DNA of 64,000 bases from Dendrobium chrysotoxum (taxonomy: Eukaryota; Streptophyta; Magnoliopsida; Asparagales; Orchidaceae): the NCBI GenBank assembly GCA_019925795.1, contig CM034306.1:51392758-51456757 (forward strand), given 5' to 3'. The translations under genes were made by a program, and so were the position numbers. Shown one piece after another: positions 11,290-23,708 of this stretch. Under the pieces are notes generated by a model. The model did no database searches. It worked only from the letters and a program-made list of their open reading frames with translations, and was not told the origin of the DNA. Position 1 is the stretch's first letter, and each line of letters begins with the position of its first letter.

Positions 11290-13347
11290 TGTAATAACCA
11301 ATGTTTTGACCCATGTAAATAATTCTTTTTCTAGAGTCAATATAACTCTAAATCACAAACCATCTTGGCCATAGTATTGTTATTGTAGTATTTTACTTAC
11401 ACGAATTTTTTCATAAATTTTAGGCGCGAGTGAAAATCCTTAAGAAATTGGCACATATCGGTACAAGTGAGGATTTTGGGACTCTTAGGTATCCGTTTTG
11501 CAAACTGATTTCACCAATATTTTTTAAATAAAATGATTTATTTTATGAATAGTTTTCTATAATTTTTAAAATCCTAAATTGATTTATATAAATTTTTTAT
11601 TAAAAATTTAATAAATTAAATAAATATATTAATATTTTATTAAAAATATCTTAAGGCATTTTAAAACTTTTTAAATTCTTTTCCTTTTCTCCAAAAAATA
11701 TAATAGAGACTTGGTTAGAGATTTTTAGAGAGAAAATAGAAAAGAGAGAATTAAAAAAAATTAGGTTTTGGAGGTCACAACTTGATTTTCGTCCATCAGG
11801 CTAGTTAGGAAATTTTCTTGTCTTGTTGTAAGGAACCTTTACCCTATTTCTGATTTCAAAAATTTTATATTTTTGGTATTTTTCTAATCAAATATGTGTT
11901 TTCGTTACCAAAAAATGAGAATAATTTTGTATTGGTAAAACTTTCACTATGTAACTTTTTATATGCTATAGAGATTGAAATTATGAACATTTTGAGTATT
12001 TATTTGAGATTTTTCACTGGGTGATTTTGAAAATACAGTTATTTTGCCTACTCAAAAATTTATTTTAACGTGTAAAAATAGTGATTTAGTTCAACTAAAG
12101 CTTTAGAATGTTATTTTATGTAAATTTAATAATTTGGTTAAATTTTAAAAATGTGAATTTCTCAATATGATTTTTGCTGTCTACCGTTAGGACATTTTTG
12201 GCATTTTCGAAATTAAGCTCAATTATGTATTATTTGATGTAATATATTAGAAATTAATATAGATATGTGATTAAGATTACTATTATAGTAATGTAATAAT
12301 AATATGTGTGTAAAAGATCAGTAAAGATTGGTTGACCTGTTAGTTGGAGACTGATTGACCTGTATAGGATGGTGGGCCGACATACTTTCCTTTAAATATT
12401 ATAGATTAATGTTATTCTCTATTGATTCACATGATACACTGATTGGGAGTTATAATGAGATGAATATTATGCCGAAGGGAAAAGAGTGACGACTCTATTT
12501 ACTGAGCCAACGGTTTACTGATGCTGATACAATACTAAAAAATACTGTGATAGTTAGGACTTCTTACTTGTTTAATGTGACTATTAAAATGCATGTTCTT
12601 GAGACATTGTACTTATTATTATACAGATTTTAGTACATGAATTTATACATTATTCTATTACTCCTGCCACTGGATTATTATTGTTACCAATTTAGATACT
12701 AATACTAAGCATGTGATATATTAAGCACGTGATATAGAATAACTAGATAACATGTTTACATTCTGATATGATTTTATTGTATTAATTCAATTTCAATAAA
12801 CTTTACTGATGTTTTGATTTGATGCTTTATATAATTTATGTTCTGATTGGTATTATGGATATGATGATTACTTTATAGATCTAACACTTATACTAATTTA
12901 TTGCTTTACTAGCTCATATGAATTTTAATGTTTCTACACTGATTCAATGATCATATGAATACTACTGCTATGATTTGACTGTTGACATGCATATTGCTCC
13001 TTTGTCGTGCTTTGAATTCAATTATAGATTTTAGTGATTTATTAGGATTTATAGCATATTATATGTGGTTAAATGATTTCAGGTCAGGGTAGGGGAGCAT
13101 GAGTGTGAGGCATATCAGGATTCCTTCTAATTCAGGTTCTTTTTATTTTAGCTATTCTTTTATACTCAAGACAGAGTAATTATAATATGATTGTATATCC
13201 TGAGTAGTGTACATGACTTTTGAAAAAATGAATTATAAAATCTATTTTTGTTATTTATTATTGATATATGATATTAGATAGCTCTAGTTGTTATTTATTA
13301 AAAGATTAAAAGAATAATGTTTTCAAATTAGATTATGGGGCAACACA
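11290..13347 (+). repeat. 5' LTR of gag-only gypsy element
   Basis: Begins TGTAATAACC and ends GGGGCAACACA. It aligns over its length with the split 3' LTR. Related LTR pieces in reverse orientation are at 40934-41255 and 48408-49742. Confidence 0.88.
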
Positions 13348-13349
13348 AT

Positions 13350-13362
13350 TGGTATCAGAGTA
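13350..13362 (+). other. Primer binding site of gypsy element
   Basis: TGGTATCAGAGTA lies 2 nt after the 5' LTR, matching the usual initiator tRNA-Met binding site of plant LTR retrotransposons. Confidence 0.8.
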
Positions 13363-13499
13363 TAATTATTGGAAGAATTAATTATTACCAGAGCTATAGG
13401 TTGGTTGAGAGTTAGGTAAAATGGATAGTTTAAGGTATATTATTTTACATACATAGTTACATGTGTGTATTATTCAGATCATACTAAACTATACAGGTG

Positions 13500-14580
13500 A
13501 AAAGTTGAATGGATCATCCAAAGTCAAATGCACCAATGAGCAACACTGTGTAGCTCTAGTGCCATCAAAAAGTAAGATGTAATTGGCTACTATTATAGCA
13601 CAGGTAATGGGGGATGTATAGAGTAAGTTAGCTGAAAGTAAAGAAGAAAAGGGAGACAAGTACTTACAAATGTTTCATAAGCTAAAACCTCCGTTGTTCA
13701 AAGGAGTTGTCAGACCTTAGGCTATAGACAACATTAGCTGCATTCTTGTTTGAAGGAGAGGTTGAGAGATAGTGGATTGGACAACAAAGAGAGAGATATT
13801 TCAAGGGAAGACAAATGCTGAGATCACTTGGAAGGAGTTCACTACAGTATTAAGGATGTGGTTTATACCTCCGTCAGTCTGGCGATAGATGCAGGAAGAT
13901 TTCATTAAGCTGGAACAAGGATGTAAGACAGTGATGTAGTATGAGGTCGAGTTTACTGCTCTTGCTAGGTATACTCCTCACTTGATCTCTACCATTGAAG
14001 AAAAATGCCACAGGTTTCTGCAAGGGTTGAACAGGGAGCTGAGACATCCATTAGTGCCTCTTTAAATTTAGAAGTTTTTTGAGTTAGTGGAGTGGGCCAG
14101 ACTGATAGAGATTTATTTAGCAGTACCATCATCTAAATATGAGATGGGATCCATATATGATGTTAGCAGGAGGAGGAACAGAGATGAACCAAATAGAGAG
14201 AGATAATGATAAAAAGTAGGTATAATGATTCGAGGGGATCTGTATCAGTAACTTCTTTTGGAAGCTACGTCGAGTGCATTCATTATGGTCGATGACATAC
14301 GGGTCAGTGCTACTTGTTGACGGGGTGACATTTTCACTATGGATAGTAGGGACATAAGGTAGTAGACTGTCCTCTCTGAGAATTTGGTGGAAGAACTAAT
14401 TCTGGTGCAGGACAGTCCATACAAACTATAGGATAGAGGACTGTCAGGTCAAGAGCATATTATAAAAGATCAATAAATAGGGCAAATGATAGAGCTGTTA
14501 GTGGTAGTCACAAGGAGACTATTGCACTACGACCGACTGTATCTACTCCAGTGATGCCACATGTATACAACTTATAATAT
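13500..14580 (+). pseudogene. gypsy gag pseudogene
   Basis: A degraded reading frame near 13900-14060 contains a run typical of the retrotransposon gag core (EFTALARYTPHLIS, then CHRFLQGLNRELRHP), with in-frame stops such as TAG near 13940. Around 14266-14330 a damaged CCHC zinc-knuckle pattern can be made out (C-x-H-x-G-x-C spacing). No protease, reverse transcriptase or integrase follows before the 3' LTR. Confidence 0.75.
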
Positions 14581-14805
14581 CTGGAAGATCAACAACAACC
14601 TAAAAGCTCTATTGGTAAGAATTTTTTTTGAATGATTGAATGACATAACATATCATACATAATTGAATGACATGTGATAGAATGAACTACATGACTGTAT
14701 GATTTCTTAACATGTTTTGATTTGTATTTGATTTGATTTATGATTTGATACGAATTTGATTTATATCAATTTTATGCCCGAATCCTTAAGAAAAATGTTG
14801 GGGAT

Positions 14806-14829
14806 GATATTTTCTTAAGGTGGGTAGAT
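14806..14829 (+). other. Polypurine tract region of gypsy element
   Basis: CTTAAGGTGGGTAGAT directly before the 3' LTR, similar in position and composition to plant gypsy polypurine tracts. Confidence 0.6.
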
Positions 14830-15283
14830 CGTAATAACCAATATTTTGACCCAGGTAAATAATTTTTTTGGAGTTAATATAATTCTAAATCATAAACAGT
14901 CTTTGCTATAATGTTGTTATTGTTGTATTTTATTTACACGAATTTTTTCATAATTTTTGGGCGCTGGTGAAAATCCTTAAGAAATTGACACATATCGATA
15001 CAAGTGAGGATTTTGGGACTCTTAGTGTCCATTTTGCAAACTGATTTTACTAATACTTTTTAAATAAAATGATTTATTTTATGAAATTTTTCTATAATTT
15101 TTAAAATCCCAAATTGATTTATACGAATTTTTTATTAAAAATTTAATAAATTATACATTTATATTAATATTATATTAATATTAAAAAAAATATCTTAAGG
15201 CATTATTAAATTTTCTTAATTCTTTTCCTATTCTCCAAATGACATAACAGAGACTTGGTTTGAGGTTTTTAAAGAGAAAAGAG
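14830..15283 (+). repeat. 3' LTR of gypsy element, left piece
   Basis: Begins (C)GTAATAACC, matching 11290 onward. It is interrupted at 15283 by the Copia element and continues at 22088. Confidence 0.88.
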
Positions 15284-16897
15284 TGAAAGTTCATATAGGT
15301 TGTCAGACCGTATAGAATTGTCCCAAGGCTAACCAAGAGGGAGGGGGGAGGTGAATTGGTTATAAAAAAAATTCTTAGATTTTTTTGAAAGCTTTTTAGA
15401 TCTTTTTAGACAATAAAATCACTAATCTTGAAATAAGCAGTTGTTTATAGAAATGATTATCACAAAGGATTTTTCAACCATAAAAATTTTAAATACAAAA
15501 AATAAAAATGCAGGAAAAATAAAAATAACAGAAGAACACCAAATTTTATGGTGGTTTGGTCCAACTTGATCTACATCAACTTCCTAGAGACTCCTTCTCC
15601 AGGTATTGCACTAAATAATAGTGACTCTCCTTTTGCCCCCACAGTAAGGCGGAGAAGCCCTTTTAAACTTTCTTCCACTAACCCGGTGCGATAGAGAGCT
15701 GTCGTCTTTTACACTCTCTAAGTGATGGCAGCGTACCGTCACATCCTTTTTCACCCTACTGGTGAAGGCAGAGAATCTTGATCCAATGTTGAAGATCTTT
15801 TCCCAAGAGCCTCCAAAGAAGTTAGGCAGAAACTTGAAGAAGATAAAGAGATCCTCACTTTGGGCAACCTTGTGATTTCCTCATAACTCCCCTTCACTAG
15901 ATCTCTCACTTTTCACTTCAAAATTTCTCCCAAACACACTCTCAATGGTCATTCTTAAGAGAAATTCACAGCAAAGGATTGTTGAGATAGTTTTTAGGAC
16001 TCTTTAAATAGAAAATACATGAAAAATTATCCAAAAACTAAAATTTTCAAGAGAACTGTCCTACATTTGTACTTTATGATTGTGGATCATCTGGTACGAA
16101 TAGTTTAAAAAATTAGGGCTTCATTTGGTATGAACTTAGATGAACCTAGTTTTGTACACTATCAGTCGTATGTACGAATGAAGATCGTACTGTACGAACA
16201 GTTCAAAAATACATGTGTTCATTCGATACGATTTGGAATGAACCTTATTTCGTACTTTATCAGTCATCTGTATGAATTAATATTGTACTATAGGAGCAGT
16301 TCAAAAAATCAGAACTTCATTTGGTATGATCTGGAACGAGCCCAATTTTGTACTATGTGAGTCGTCTGTATGAATGAAGATCTTACTGTATGAACAATTC
16401 AAAAAATAAATGTGTTCGTTTGGTACGATCTGAAATAAACCTAATTTTATACTATGCTAATCGTCTGCATGACTTGACATCGTACAGTACGAAACGTTAA
16501 AAGATTTAAGCCATGATTTAATTAATTATATTCTGGAGGAAAACTATGTCAAATAGTACAGTACAATTAGATATCGTATAATATGATTAGTCTTAAAAAA
16601 ATAAATTTAAATTTTATCTCTCTCCCCCTATGTGTGTGTGCACAATTACCTAATTATAATCACACTTGCTTAGACTCAAGAAATAAAAATAGAGATATAC
16701 AGAATTTATTACATAAAATCCTATCTATCCTGTTTTAAAGTCTTGAACAATCTGGAGTAGTACATGATTTTTCCGAAGTGTTAGTACATACAAAAATAAA
16801 CAGAAATATCTAATATATGCTAGGAGAAATAATAAAATCAGAACAATAATATTTTGTTATTATCAAAAATCATAATCTTGATTTCTAAGTTGCAACA
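15284..16897 (-). repeat. 3' LTR of nested Copia element
   Basis: On the minus strand it starts TGTTGCAACTTAG and ends CTTTCA. It contains an array of paired palindromes at 16060-16500 (see findings). It shares blocks such as GGCTTCTCCGCCTTACTGTG with the LTR at the right edge of the window. Confidence 0.9.
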
Positions 16898-19202
16898 ATC
16901 TCCCTCTTTTTTATAATGGTAAAATAATTATTGTTTAAATTACAAATTAAGGTTCTTTTCCCTAAACTCCCCCTTAATGAATGATAAAATAAAAATCATG
17001 AGAAGAGTAAAAAAATTTTTCTGCCTTCTCTTTCTTTTTTAAATTTTTATCAAAACAAACACAAAACTTGCAAGAAATACACAAGACAAACACGAAATAC
17101 AAAAGACAAACACAAAAAAAAAAAACACAAGACCAAGAAGACTTCAAACAAACACAAACTACCTTCCCTTTTTGACATCAGCAAAAAGAGGAGAAAATAA
17201 AATAAAATAAGAAATATAAAAATCCCCTGAATATGTAGGATGTTATTGATGAATCTAAATGTCGATAAGGAAAAAAATTTTAAAATTTGCAAAATAACAT
17301 TAAATTCCTGATACAAAAACACTTTTTTAAACTCATATTTAAATCAAAGAATAAATAAGATAAGAATAGTTGATCAGGTTTAATGTTCGTTCTAGAAAGC
17401 AAAAGTATCAAATAGAATAATTATCGCAAAAATAATTACATAACAATTAAGTAGTTTCAAATTCAATAATTGAAATTATTTATTAATGCATAGATTTTTC
17501 TAAGAATTAGAGATATAGAGGAAAAAACTAAATATAGTGTGGGCTCATTTTATGCCTTTTTATTAACTAGAATTTTGAAATTTTTGTTGGCACAATTGCA
17601 TATGTTTTTTATTTTGTATTTTATTTGACGACATTGCGTATCTTTTCTAGTTGGACTCATTTTGTGCCTCTTTTCAAATTTGACACACTTTGTGCATCTT
17701 TTGACATTTTATTCTTTCCACAACCTAAATAAGCAATTCTTAGCTTGTGTGATTATCTTCCAAATAAAAGAAAATTTTTCTCGTACAAGGAAGATTAAAC
17801 CATAAAATAAAATCCAATAGATAACAATAAAATCAACACATTGAATAAGAAAATAAAAGAAAAATAAGTCATCTTTTTGCAATAATTATAATTATAAGAT
17901 AAATGTCTATTAGAACATGAAAATGATCTTCTTATCTAAATCTAATTATAATTTGATTTAAAGTTAAAAAAAAAATACTAAGGAAATAATAATGTAATGC
18001 AAAATTTTTAAATTTTCATCATTTAGATCACCATTCTTAGATTAGTCAATAGTAACAAATAGACGATATAAAAGGGATTAAAAAACAAAACAAGACAACA
18101 ATGACCAATTCTTTTTTTTTTTCTAACACAGACTCAAACGTAAAGTGAATACAACTAATTCTAAATAAAAGAAAATGCATCTAAATACAACATTATAAAA
18201 ACTTAAATATCAAAACTTATAATTATAACAACCATAACTAAAAACCTGGGGATCTTGATCTGGAGGAGGCTGTGGAGGATTGAATTGGATAAAGTAGTTG
18301 TTGATGGCAGCTACTTGACTATTTAGTGAATCAAATTGTCCTCTAACCCATCCCATATCCTCATTGTATTTATAGTCCTGCTGGTCCAAACAAGTCTCAA
18401 TATGATCAAATCATTGATTAATATGAGACTCAAGGCGATCAAAATTTATAGAAATCAGACTATTTTGTATAGTACAAAATTAGGTTTGTATGTACGATTT
18501 TGAACTTTGTACAGTACAAAATTGGGTTCATACATACAAATATAAACAGTCAAGAACAGTTATTGCTGTGAAATGGCTTTTCATAAAGTTACCTTCCTGA
18601 TGAGTTATTTTGTACGACCTTTGACCAAAATTGATCATACAGACGAGCATGTGTTCATGTGGGATGATTTATCAATAATGATCATACCTACCTATTGAAT
18701 TCATCCACATGCAAGCTGATAAGTGGATGATATGGATGAACAAGTATTTGTCCGGGATGATTTTCGAACAGTAACCGCCTTAAATCCTAAATAAATTTAT
18801 CTTGAAGCATTTTTGTCACATGTTCGTACAGATGAATGATTAATGATTTGTACAGATGATGAGGTTTTTGTACTATACAATTATCATAAAAAGGTATTAA
18901 AACTTCGTCTACTCAGCTCAGAAAAGAGATCATGAAAAATCTAGAGAATTCGTACAGTACGAATGTTGTTCGTACAGTATGAATGGAAATCAAATTATGG
19001 ATTTGCACATGATGATCAAGACACTTTTCTAAAATAAACCAAATAAGACCCATTAAACAAGACCCATTTAACACAAAAAAAGGATAAATCAAAGACAAAA
19101 TAAAGAAGTACCACATAAGATAAACCAAAAATAGAAAATAAAAAATAATCACAAAAACAAACAAAAAATATACACAATCGCATTTTATAGACTTACAATT
19201 TT
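16898..19202 (-). other. Non-coding 3' region of nested Copia element
   Basis: About 2.3 kb between pol and the 3' LTR with no credible gene. It contains palindromes of the LTR type, for example TTCGTACAGTACGAA at 18949-18963 and a second at 18969-18983, and TTGTACAGTACAA-type sites near 18515. Purine-poor, CAAAACACAAA-rich sequence lies at 17050-17160. Confidence 0.6.
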
Positions 19203-19800
19203 TCAACCATGAATATCAATAATACTTAATATGGTTCTTAAGATATTGAAAGTTTCAAAAGCTAGTGGTGTTGTGAAAATATCTGCAAGTTGATTTTCAG
19301 TAGCTACATGATGTAGCTCAATTTCTCCTTTGGTGACATGGTCCCGAATGAAGTGATGCCTTATGTTTATATGCTTAGTCCTGGAGTGTTGGATTAGATT
19401 CTTTAAAATGCAAATGACACTTGTATTATCACAAAAGATTGGAATAGTTCCAATTAAAAAATCTAAATCTATAAGTTGTTATTTTAACCAAAGAATCGGT
19501 GCCACACAACTTCCTAAGGCTATATATTCTACTTCAGTATTAGAAAGGGCTACTGAGTTTTATTTTTTGCTAGACCAGGAAACTAAAGAGTTTCCTATGA
19601 ATGGATAGGTTCTAGAAGTACTTTTTCTATCAATCCTATATCCTACAAAATTTGAATCAGAATATTTAAAGATTTCAAAAAAAGTGTTATGTGTAGGAGA
19701 CCAAATCCTTCAATTTTGAGTTCTTAAAAGATATCTAAGAATTTATTTAATAGTAGTCAAATGAGATTCTTTTGGATCAGCTTAAAATTTAGCACAAAGA
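19203..19800 (-). pseudogene. Copia pol fragment, RNase H domain
   Basis: On the minus strand the frame includes DPKESHLTTIK, YSDSNFVGY, TEVEYIALGSC, then HSRTKHINIRHHFIRDHV, KGEIELHHVATENQLADIFT and a stop at 19203-19205. This is the C-terminal RNase H of Ty1/copia pol. A few in-frame stops are present. The rest of pol is missing. Confidence 0.9.
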
Positions 19801-20419
19801 CAAACACTAAATATACATTCAGATATTTTGACTCAGTTATGACAATTATCTTTGTATCATAAGCAGTAGGTAAACAATGTAAAATTTTATTAACTTTTTT
19901 TGAGTTTATAAGTTCTCTACCTACAGCATGCAATGAGATAACAATTTGAATAAACCTTGTATACATATAAAAAATTGTCTCATTTGGTTTCATGCAAAAT
20001 AGTTCATAGTCATGTAATAAAATATTCAACCTAAATTATTTCACCTCATTTGTTCCTTTATAAGTTATGCAAAGTCTATCCCAAATTTCTTTTCTAATTT
20101 TGCAAGTAGAAACACACATATAATCCTCATATTTTAAAGTACAGAAAAAAATATTTAAATATTTTGTATTTAACTGTGCTAATTCTCTTTCTTCTAAAGT
20201 TCATTCAATAAATGGTATTTCAATTATAATACCATCAATAATTCTAATAGGTCTAGTATAACCTTTATGTACTAGTATCCACATGTGATAGTCAAGTGAT
20301 TGCAGAAAAGTAAACATATGGGTTTTCTAAAAATCAAAAGGAATATTATCGATTAAAGGTGGTCTAGTGATCAAATATCCTTCAGTAGTATTCCGGTTTT
20401 CAAAATTAATCATGATCAT
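19800..20419 (-). pseudogene. Copia gag pseudogene
   Basis: On the minus strand a gag frame starts near 20413-20419 (MINFENRN), passes stops, and contains WDRLCITYKGTNEVK and a well preserved run (LLHDYELFCMKPNETI, YTRFIQIVISLHAVGR, KILHCLPTAYDTK) typical of the UBN2-type gag of plant Copia elements. It is fused near 19800 to the end of pol by an internal deletion. Confidence 0.88.
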
Positions 20420-20452
20420 TTTTCAAAAAGTATAAACCTTAATTTTTGAAAT

Positions 20453-20468
20453 TGGCTCTAATACTACT
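20453..20468 (-). other. Primer binding site of nested Copia element
   Basis: On the minus strand AGTAGTATTAGAGCC follows the LTR end CTTTCA directly. It is a mutated version of the usual GTGGTATCAGAGCC. Confidence 0.8.
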
Positions 20469-22082
20469 TGAAAGTTTGTGTAGATTGTTAGACCTTATAG
20501 AACTATCCCAAGGCAATCCAAGAGGGGGTGGGGAGGGTGAATTGGTTTTTAAAAAAAATTCTTGAATTTTTTTGAAAACCTTTTTAGATCTTTTTAGATA
20601 ATAAAATCACTAATCTTGAAATAAGCAGTTATTTAAAGAAATGATCATCACAGAGGATTTTTCAACTATAAAAATTTTAAATGTAGAAAATAAAAATGCA
20701 AGAAAAATAAAAACAACAGAAGAACACCGAATTTTATAGTGGTTCGATCCAACTTGACCTACATCAACTCCCTAGAGACTCATTCTCCAGGTATTACACT
20801 AAATAATAGTGACTCTCCTTCTGATCCCATAGCAAGGCGGAGAAGCCCTTACAAACTCTCTTCTACCAACCTGGTGCGGCAGAGAATCGTCACCTTTTAC
20901 ACTCTCTAAGTGATGGCAACATATCGTCACATCTTTTTTCACCCTCCTGGTGAAGGCAGAGAACCTTAATCCATTGTTGAAGATATTCTCCCAAGAGCCT
21001 TCAAAGAAGTTAGGCAGAAACATGAAGAAGACAAAGAGATCCTTACTTTGGGCAATCTTGTGATTCCCTCACAACACCCCTTCACTAGATCTCTCACTGT
21101 TCACTCTCAAAATTTCTCCCAAACACACTTTGAATGGTCACTCTTAAGAGAAATTCACAACAAAGGATTATTGAGATAATATTTAGTTCTCTTTAAATAG
21201 AAAATACATGAAAAACCATCCAAAAATTGAAATGTTCAAGAGAACTATCCTACAGTTGTATTGTACGATCGTGGATTGTCCAATACAAATAGTTCAAAAA
21301 ATCAGGGATTCATTTGGTATGAACTTGGATGAACCCAATTTCATATACTGTCAGTCATATGTATCAATGAAGATCATACTGTATGAACAGTTCAAAAATA
21401 TATGGGTTGGTTCGGTATAATTTGGAATGAGCCTGATTTCATGCTCTATCAATTGTCTATATGAATTAATATTGTACTATACGAATAGTTCAAAAATTAG
21501 AACTTCATTTGGTACGATATGGAATGAGCCCAATTTTGTACTCTGTGAGTCGTCTGTACGAATGAAGATCGAACTTTATGAATAGTTCAAAAAATAAATG
21601 TGTTCATTTGGTATGATGTGGAATAAATCTAATTTTATACTATCTATCTTCTACATGATTTGATATTGTATAGTATGAATAGTTAAAAGATTCAAGCCAT
21701 GATTTGATTAACTGCATTCTAGAGGAAAAATAAGCCAAATCATATAGTACGATTAGATATAATAAAAAATGATTAGTCTTAAAAGAAATTAATTTAAATT
21801 TATCTCTCTCCCCTTGTGTGTGTGCACAGTTATCCAATTACCATCACACTTGCTCAGACTAAAAAATTAAAAATAACGTTATACAAACTCTATTACATGA
21901 AATCTTATTCTACCCTACCTTGATGTCTTCAGCAATCAGGAGTATTATATAATTTTTTTGAAATGTTAGTACACATAAAAATAAATAGAAATATCCAATA
22001 TATGTTAGGAGAAATAATAAAATCATAATAATAATATTTTGTTATCATCAAAAATCACAATCTTGATTCCTAAATTGTAATA
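20469..22082 (-). repeat. 5' LTR of nested Copia element
   Basis: Same length as its partner, with scattered differences. The palindrome array recurs at about 21240-21690 in more decayed form. Confidence 0.9.
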
Positions 22083-22087
22083 AAGAG

Positions 22088-23708
22088 AAGAGAGAGAGAG
22101 AGTAAGAAAAAGTTAGGTTTTGGAGGTCGTGACGTGATTTTCATCTATCGGGTTAGTTAGGAAATTTACTTGTCTCATTGTATGGAACTTTTACACTATT
22201 TCTGATTTCAAAGATTTTATATTTTTGATATTTTTTTAATCAAATATGTGTTTCCATTATAAAAAAATGAGAATAATTTTGTATTGGTAAAACTTTCACT
22301 ACGTAACTTTTTATATGTTATAGAGATTGAGATTATGAACGTTTTGAGTATTTATTTGAGATTTTTTATCGGGCGATTTTGAAAATACAATGATTTTGCC
22401 TACTTAGAAATTTATTTTGTAGTTTAAAAATAGTGATTTAGTTCAACTAAAGCTTTAGAATGTTATTTTATATAATATTTGATAATTTGGTTAAATTCTG
22501 AAAATATAAATTTTTGCTCAATACGATTTTTGCTATCTACTGTTAGGACATTTTGGCATTTTCTGAATTAAGCTCAATTGTGTAGTATTTGCTATAATTT
22601 ATTAGAAATGAATGTAGATATGTGATTAAGATTACTGTTATAGTACTGTGATAATAATATGTGTGTAAAAGATAAGTAAAGACTAGTTGATTTGTTGGTT
22701 GGAGACTAATTGACCTATATAGGATGGTGGACCAACGGGCTTTCCTTTAAATATTATAGTTTGGTGTTATCCTCTACTGATTCATGTAATACACGGATTG
22801 AGAGTTATAAGGAGATAATTACTGTGCTGACGGGCAAAGAGTGACGACTCTATTTACTGAGCCAATGGTTTATTCATACTGATATAATATTAAAAAACAC
22901 CATGATAGTTAAGACTTCTTATTTGTTTAGTGTGACTATGGAAATGCATGTTCTTGAAGCATTATTCTTATTATTACACATATTTATTATTATTACACAG
23001 ATTTACTATTATTATATTATTCTGCTGCTCCTCCCATTGGATTGTTATTACTACTGATTTAGATACTAATACTAAGCATGCGATATACTAAGCACGTGAT
23101 GTAGAATAACTAGATAGCATGTGTACATTTTGATATAATTTTACTACATTGATTTGATTTCAACAGTCTTTATAGATGTTTTGATTTGATGCTTTATACA
23201 ATTTTTATTCTGATTGGTATTATGGATACAATAATTACTTTATAGATTTGATATTTATACTGGTTTACCGCTTTACTAGTGCATGTGAATTTTAATGTTT
23301 CTGCATTGATTCAATGAACATATAAATGTTACTATTATGATTTGACATGCATATTGCTCCTTTGCTGTGCTTTGAATTCAGTTATAGGTTTGGGTGACCT
23401 ATTGGGCTTTATAGCTCATTATATGTGGTTAAATAATTTTAGGTCATGGCAGGGGAGCAGGAGTGTGAGGCTTATCAGGATTCCTTTAGGTTTAAGTTCT
23501 TTTTATTTTAGCTATTCTTTTGTACTTAAGATAGAGTAGTTATAATATGATTGTGTATATTTTGAGTAGTGTACATGACTTTTGAGAAAATGAATTATAG
23601 AATTTATTCTTGTTATTTATTACTAATATATGATATTAGATAGCTCTGGTTATTATTTATTAAAGATGAAAAGAATAATTCTTCCAAATTAGATTTTGGG
23701 GCATCTCG
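22088..23708 (+). repeat. 3' LTR of gypsy element, right piece
   Basis: Continues the LTR after the Copia insertion (AAGAG repeated at 22083-22087). It ends GGGGCATCTCG, followed by the target duplication GCTAC. Confidence 0.88.

Larger units (their letters stand above)
15284..22082 (-). mobile_element. Ty1/copia element (Sirevirus-like), internally deleted, nested in gypsy LTR
   Basis: Two LTRs of 1614 bp each (15284-16897 and 20469-22082) are flanked by the perfect 5-bp duplication AAGAG (15279-15283 and 22083-22087). On the minus strand the order is LTR, primer binding site, gag, RNase H end of pol, a long non-coding region, LTR. The protease, integrase and reverse transcriptase parts are missing, so it is defective. 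The long non-coding region before the 3' LTR and the palindrome arrays resemble Sireviruses; that subgroup call is inference. Confidence 0.92.
11290..23708 (+). mobile_element. Gag-only Ty3/gypsy element, split by a nested Copia element
   Basis: LTRs are 11290-13347 and 14830-15283 plus 22088-23708. The internal region is only about 1.5 kb, so pol is absent. The 5-bp target duplication GCTAC is at 11285-11289 and 23709-23713. Copy B of the duplicated unit has the unoccupied site at about 54966 (GTGCTACGACCC), confirming both ends. The element cannot transpose alone and would need a related element's enzymes. The LTR pair shows many differences, so the insertion is not recent. Confidence 0.9.

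Noticed and set aside
18913..19206. Minus-strand frame of 97 codons rich in Phe and Leu, as a possible Sirevirus env-like gene
   Set aside because: It is short, low in complexity, overlaps palindrome sites, and has no signal or fusion motif; it is treated as non-coding.
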